A DNA stretch of 36,239 nucleotides, taken from NCBI GenBank assembly GCA_030537145.1, contig JAUNON010000010.1:1-36239 (forward strand). Reading direction: 5' to 3'. The notes under the pieces are model-generated. The model had not been told where the DNA came from, did no database searches, and saw nothing but the letters and a program-made list of their open reading frames with translations. Source of the stretch: Lachnospiraceae bacterium (GTDB lineage: Bacteria > Bacillota > Clostridia > Lachnospirales > Lachnospiraceae). The stretch's first letter is position 1. Each line of letters starts with the position of its first letter. This document shows positions 33,444 through 36,239 of the stretch, piece by piece. A program made the position numbers and the translations under genes.

Positions 33444-36239
33444 TCAATTTTCTTCCAGATAATTTTCAAACTGCTCCATGGACATCAATACCTTGCGGGG
33501 CTTTGTACCTTCCTCCGGCCCCACGACTCCGGCTTCCGATAACTGATCCATGATTCGGGCAGCCCGATTGAAGCCGATCTTAAACCACCGCTGCAGCATC
33601 CCGATGGATGCCTTATCCTTCTCAATGATAAATTTTCCGGCATCCGCAAACAGCTCGTCCACATCACTTCCGCCGGAAGCTGCGGCTGTGGCAGATTTCT
33701 GTACCTGGGCAATCTGCTCCTCCATCTGTTTTTTGTACTGTTCTCCATCCGTATTCTTTTCCTTTAAAAATTCCACCACATCTGAGACTTCCTTATCGGA
33801 AACAAAGGCGCCCTGGATTCTGGCTGGTTTTTTGTAGGTCTGGGGAGCAAACAGCATATCTCCGTTGCCCAGAAGCTTTTCTGCACCGTTCATATCCAGA
33901 ATCGTCCGGGAATCTACGCCCGAGGATACGGAAAAGGCGATTCGGGAGGGCATATTTGCTTTGATCAGACCGGTAATGACATCTACGGAAGGCCGCTGGG
34001 TGGCGATCACCAGATGAATTCCCGCCGCACGGGCCAACTGGGCCAGACGGCAGATGGCATCCTCCACCTCCCCGGAGGCAACCATCATCAGATCCGCCAG
34101 CTCGTCCACGATGATCACCACCTGGGGAAGCTTCTCCGGAAGCTGCTCTCCCTCTGCAGGCACCGTGTCCTTTTGCACCGCCTCCACTCTGGCATTATAG
34201 CCCTTCAGGTCCCGTACCCCCATATTTGCAAACAGCTCGTAGCGCTTCATCATTTCCGCCACGCCCCAGTTCAGAGCCCCGGCGGCCTTTTTCGGATCCG
34301 TTACCACCGGAATGAACAGATGAGGAATTCCATTGTATACGCTTAATTCCACCACCTTCGGGTCGATCATGATCATTTTCACATCCTCCGGCTTTGCCTT
34401 GTAGATAATGCTCATGATCAGTGTATTAATGAATACGGATTTGCCGGATCCGGTAGCTCCCGCGATCAGCAGATGAGGCATTTTCGCAATATCTGCCACA
34501 ACGATTTTCCCGGCAATATCCTTACCTACCGCATAGGCCAGGTTGGAGGGATGGCTGCGGAATTCTTCCGACTCAAGCAAATCCCGGAGAAGTACACCGC
34601 TGGATTCCTTGTTGGGCACCTCGATACCCACTGCAGCCTTTCCCGGTATGGGCGCCTCAATACGAATATCTGCTGCAGCCAGATTCAGCTTAATATCATC
34701 AGCCAGATTTACGATTTTGCTGACCTTAACCCCCATCTCCGGCATCAGCTCATAACGGGTCACGCTTGGGCCGCAGCTTGCATTTGTTACTTTTACATTC
34801 ACACCGAAGGTATGCAGGATCTGCTGCAGCTTCTGCGCCGTTTCCCGAAGCTCCGCATCCTTTGTGCCCGTCCGCTTTGTATTTGCACGTTTCAAAAGCT
34901 GTATGGGCGGGAAAATATATTCCGGCTTTGCCTCCGCCGTGGTTTTCTCGATCTCCTGCTCCACATGCTCAATGCCTTCCTTTATTTCCTCCTCGGAGGA
35001 ACGGGGCTTTCGCCCACTGCGGCGGGCCGTCTCACCTTCCTGCTTTGCTTCTGCCTGCATTTTCGCTCCCGGCTCCGTCCCGGCTTCCGTTTCCGGCATG
35101 GCCTCACACACCGGTTCTTCCTGTGCCGAAAGCTTTTCCCATTCCGGCTTTTTCAGAAAATCCTCCGCCTCTTCCGGCTCTTCTGCCTCCGATATATCCC
35201 CGAAGGCAGGCTCCTCCGGTTCTGAAAAGCGGTTCTCGATCTTCAGCTCCTCCAGGCCAAACGCCGTTTTCTCCGGTGCCGCCTCCGGCTTCTGATTTTC
35301 CTCCGTATCCGGCTTTAACGGCTCCAGGGATTGAAAATAGGAAGATTCCTTTCGGTTTTTTCTGCCCTTTCTTCCGTCTGTACTTTCCGGCTGTGAGGCG
35401 GAAAAATTCACCACTGGCGGAACATTCAGCGTTTCCTCCGTCGTCTTTGGCAAAACCTGCTGAATTTCATCCGAAGGAATTCTGGGCTGTCCGGACAGAT
35501 CCGTATACGGAGTTACCCCACTTACTCTTTTGGCAAGCCGCAAAGACGCAGTCCTGTTTTCCGGAAGCTCCTTGGGCAGAACAGAATAATAAGATGTCTC
35601 CTGCCGCAGCCATTCCTGCTCCCTCCTGCGGGCCTGTCCTTCCTTTGCAGCCTGGTATGCCCGTGTGCTCTTCCGCTTCATATCCGAAAACAGAGAGCGC
35701 TGCGAGATCAGCACAATACAGATAATCGCCATAATGACCAGCGTCACATAAGCGCCTGCAACACCGATGGCCGGACAGAACAGCTTCACCAGCAGGCCGC
35801 CGATCAGGCCGCCTCCGGTTTTGTATTGTACACCGGCCTGATAATATTCCATCAAATCATAGCCGTCGGTATAGCCCAGCAATAGAAGCTGCATAAATCC
35901 GCAGGTAACAAGATAAAGACCGCCGGTACTGGCAGCCTTTATCTTAGCAATATGACTTGTTTGGTTCGAAATCAAAAATGCCGTCATGAAAAACAGCAGG
36001 AAGGGAAGCAGATAAGCCAGTACGCCAAAACAGCCAAAGCAAAAGGAGCTGACTGCCTCTCCCACAAAGCCGCCGATCCCGATCAGGCTGATAAAAAGAA
36101 AAATCGATAACGCCAGCATAAGCCAAAGGAATATTTCATAATATAGAATGGGATTGGTACGTTCCTCATACCGCTCTTCCTCTGCCCTCTTTCCGGCCGT
36201 ATTGCGGCTGCTCCTTTGCGCCTTCTTTCCGGATGACAT
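33444..36239 (-). CDS. ftsK: DNA translocase FtsK/SpoIIIE
   Basis: The 931-residue protein has about four membrane segments in the first 190 residues, an acidic Glu/Pro/Ala-rich linker (about 200-460), and the FtsK motor. The motor has Walker A GATGSGKS near residue 596 and Walker [13 protein letters not shown] near 711. A C-terminal winged-helix gamma domain ([22 protein letters not shown], about 885-906) reads polar DNA motifs. It moves chromosomal DNA through the division or sporulation septum. The ATG occupies the last three bases of the window. The basic, polar N-terminus looks natural, but upstream sequence and ribosome binding site are not visible. No clear terminator follows the stop. 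Confidence 0.94.
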   Translation of the reverse strand: MSSGKKAQRSSRNTAGKRAEEERYEERTNPILYYEIFLWLMLALSIFLFISLIGIGGFVGEAVSSFCFGCFGVLAYLLPFLLFFMTAFLISNQTSHIAKIKAASTGGLYLVTCGFMQLLLLGYTDGYDLMEYYQAGVQYKTGGGLIGGLLVKLFCPAIGVAGAYVTLVIMAIICIVLISQRSLFSDMKRKSTRAYQAAKEGQARRREQEWLRQETSYYSVLPKELPENRTASLRLAKRVSGVTPYTDLSGQPRIPSDEIQQVLPKTTEETLNVPPVVNFSASQPESTDGRKGRKNRKESSYFQSLEPLKPDTEENQKPEAAPEKTAFGLEELKIENRFSEPEEPAFGDISEAEEPEEAEDFLKKPEWEKLSAQEEPVCEAMPETEAGTEPGAKMQAEAKQEGETARRSGRKPRSSEEEIKEGIEHVEQEIEKTTAEAKPEYIFPPIQLLKRANTKRTGTKDAELRETAQKLQQILHTFGVNVKVTNASCGPSVTRYELMPEMGVKVSKIVNLADDIKLNLAAADIRIEAPIPGKAAVGIEVPNKESSGVLLRDLLESEEFRSHPSNLAYAVGKDIAGKIVVADIAKMPHLLIAGATGSGKSVFINTLIMSIIYKAKPEDVKMIMIDPKVVELSVYNGIPHLFIPVVTDPKKAAGALNWGVAEMMKRYELFANMGVRDLKGYNARVEAVQKDTVPAEGEQLPEKLPQVVIIVDELADLMMVASGEVEDAICRLAQLARAAGIHLVIATQRPSVDVITGLIKANMPSRIAFSVSSGVDSRTILDMNGAEKLLGNGDMLFAPQTYKKPARIQGAFVSDKEVSDVVEFLKEKNTDGEQYKKQMEEQIAQVQKSATAAASGGSDVDELFADAGKFIIEKDKASIGMLQRWFKIGFNRAARIMDQLSEAGVVGPEEGTKPRKVLMSMEQFENYLEEN

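Noticed and set aside
1..36239. CRISPR arrays, tRNA/rRNA genes, transposons, prophage
   Set aside because: I found no regularly spaced repeats, no cloverleaf-like sequence in the gaps, and no transposase, integrase or phage structural protein.

Overview
The window looks like chromosomal core DNA from a spore-forming, gut-type Clostridia, most likely a Lachnospiraceae member. The evidence is moderate GC (visibly near 50%), AAGGAGG-type ribosome binding sites at almost every gene, the yqfC-yqfD sporulation pair, a SpoVB/MurJ-family flippase, an NfnAB pair, and the order miaB-mutS-mutL-miaA followed by radC-mreB. All 28 genes I accept lie on the minus strand, so transcription runs from right to left. 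I see no rRNA, tRNA, CRISPR array, insertion sequence or phage gene. No gene-free stretch exceeds 300 bases; the largest are 33153-33443 (nfnA leader) and 27840-28113 (inside the ABC operon).

In transcription order: ftsK/spoIIIE (36239-33444). A promoter and a long structured leader then lead to nfnA-nfnB, an electron-bifurcating ferredoxin/NADPH/NADH transhydrogenase ending in a strong terminator. Next is an AT-rich alpha/beta hydrolase with its own promoter, flanked by two near-identical 28-bp elements that contain a LacI/CcpA-like box. Then come rlmH (23S rRNA methylation), a three-gene binding-protein ABC importer (SBP, fused permease, ATPase), a secreted protein of unknown function ending in an OadB-like GGADGPT tag behind a palindrome-controlled promoter, and an FGGY sugar kinase with a near-consensus promoter and a hairpin terminator.

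From 21307 to the left edge, 18 genes follow with no gap above 100 bases: yqfC-yqfD-phoH-ybeY (sporulation and RNA maturation), a DUF3048 protein, a SpoVB/MurJ-like flippase, proB-DUF896-proA (proline synthesis), miaB-mutS-mutL-miaA (tRNA A37 modification and mismatch repair), a PLP carbon-sulfur lyase-like protein, two flavoproteins, radC, and a divergent mreB cut by the window edge. Several neighbours overlap by 4 bases or carry the next gene's ribosome binding site inside their last codons, so translational coupling is likely.

Most of the window is ordinary housekeeping. The parts worth a second look are the GGADGPT-tailed secreted protein, the repeated element around the hydrolase, the nfnAB leader, the MreB homologue with altered active-site residues, and the substrate-binding protein that lacks a lipobox.
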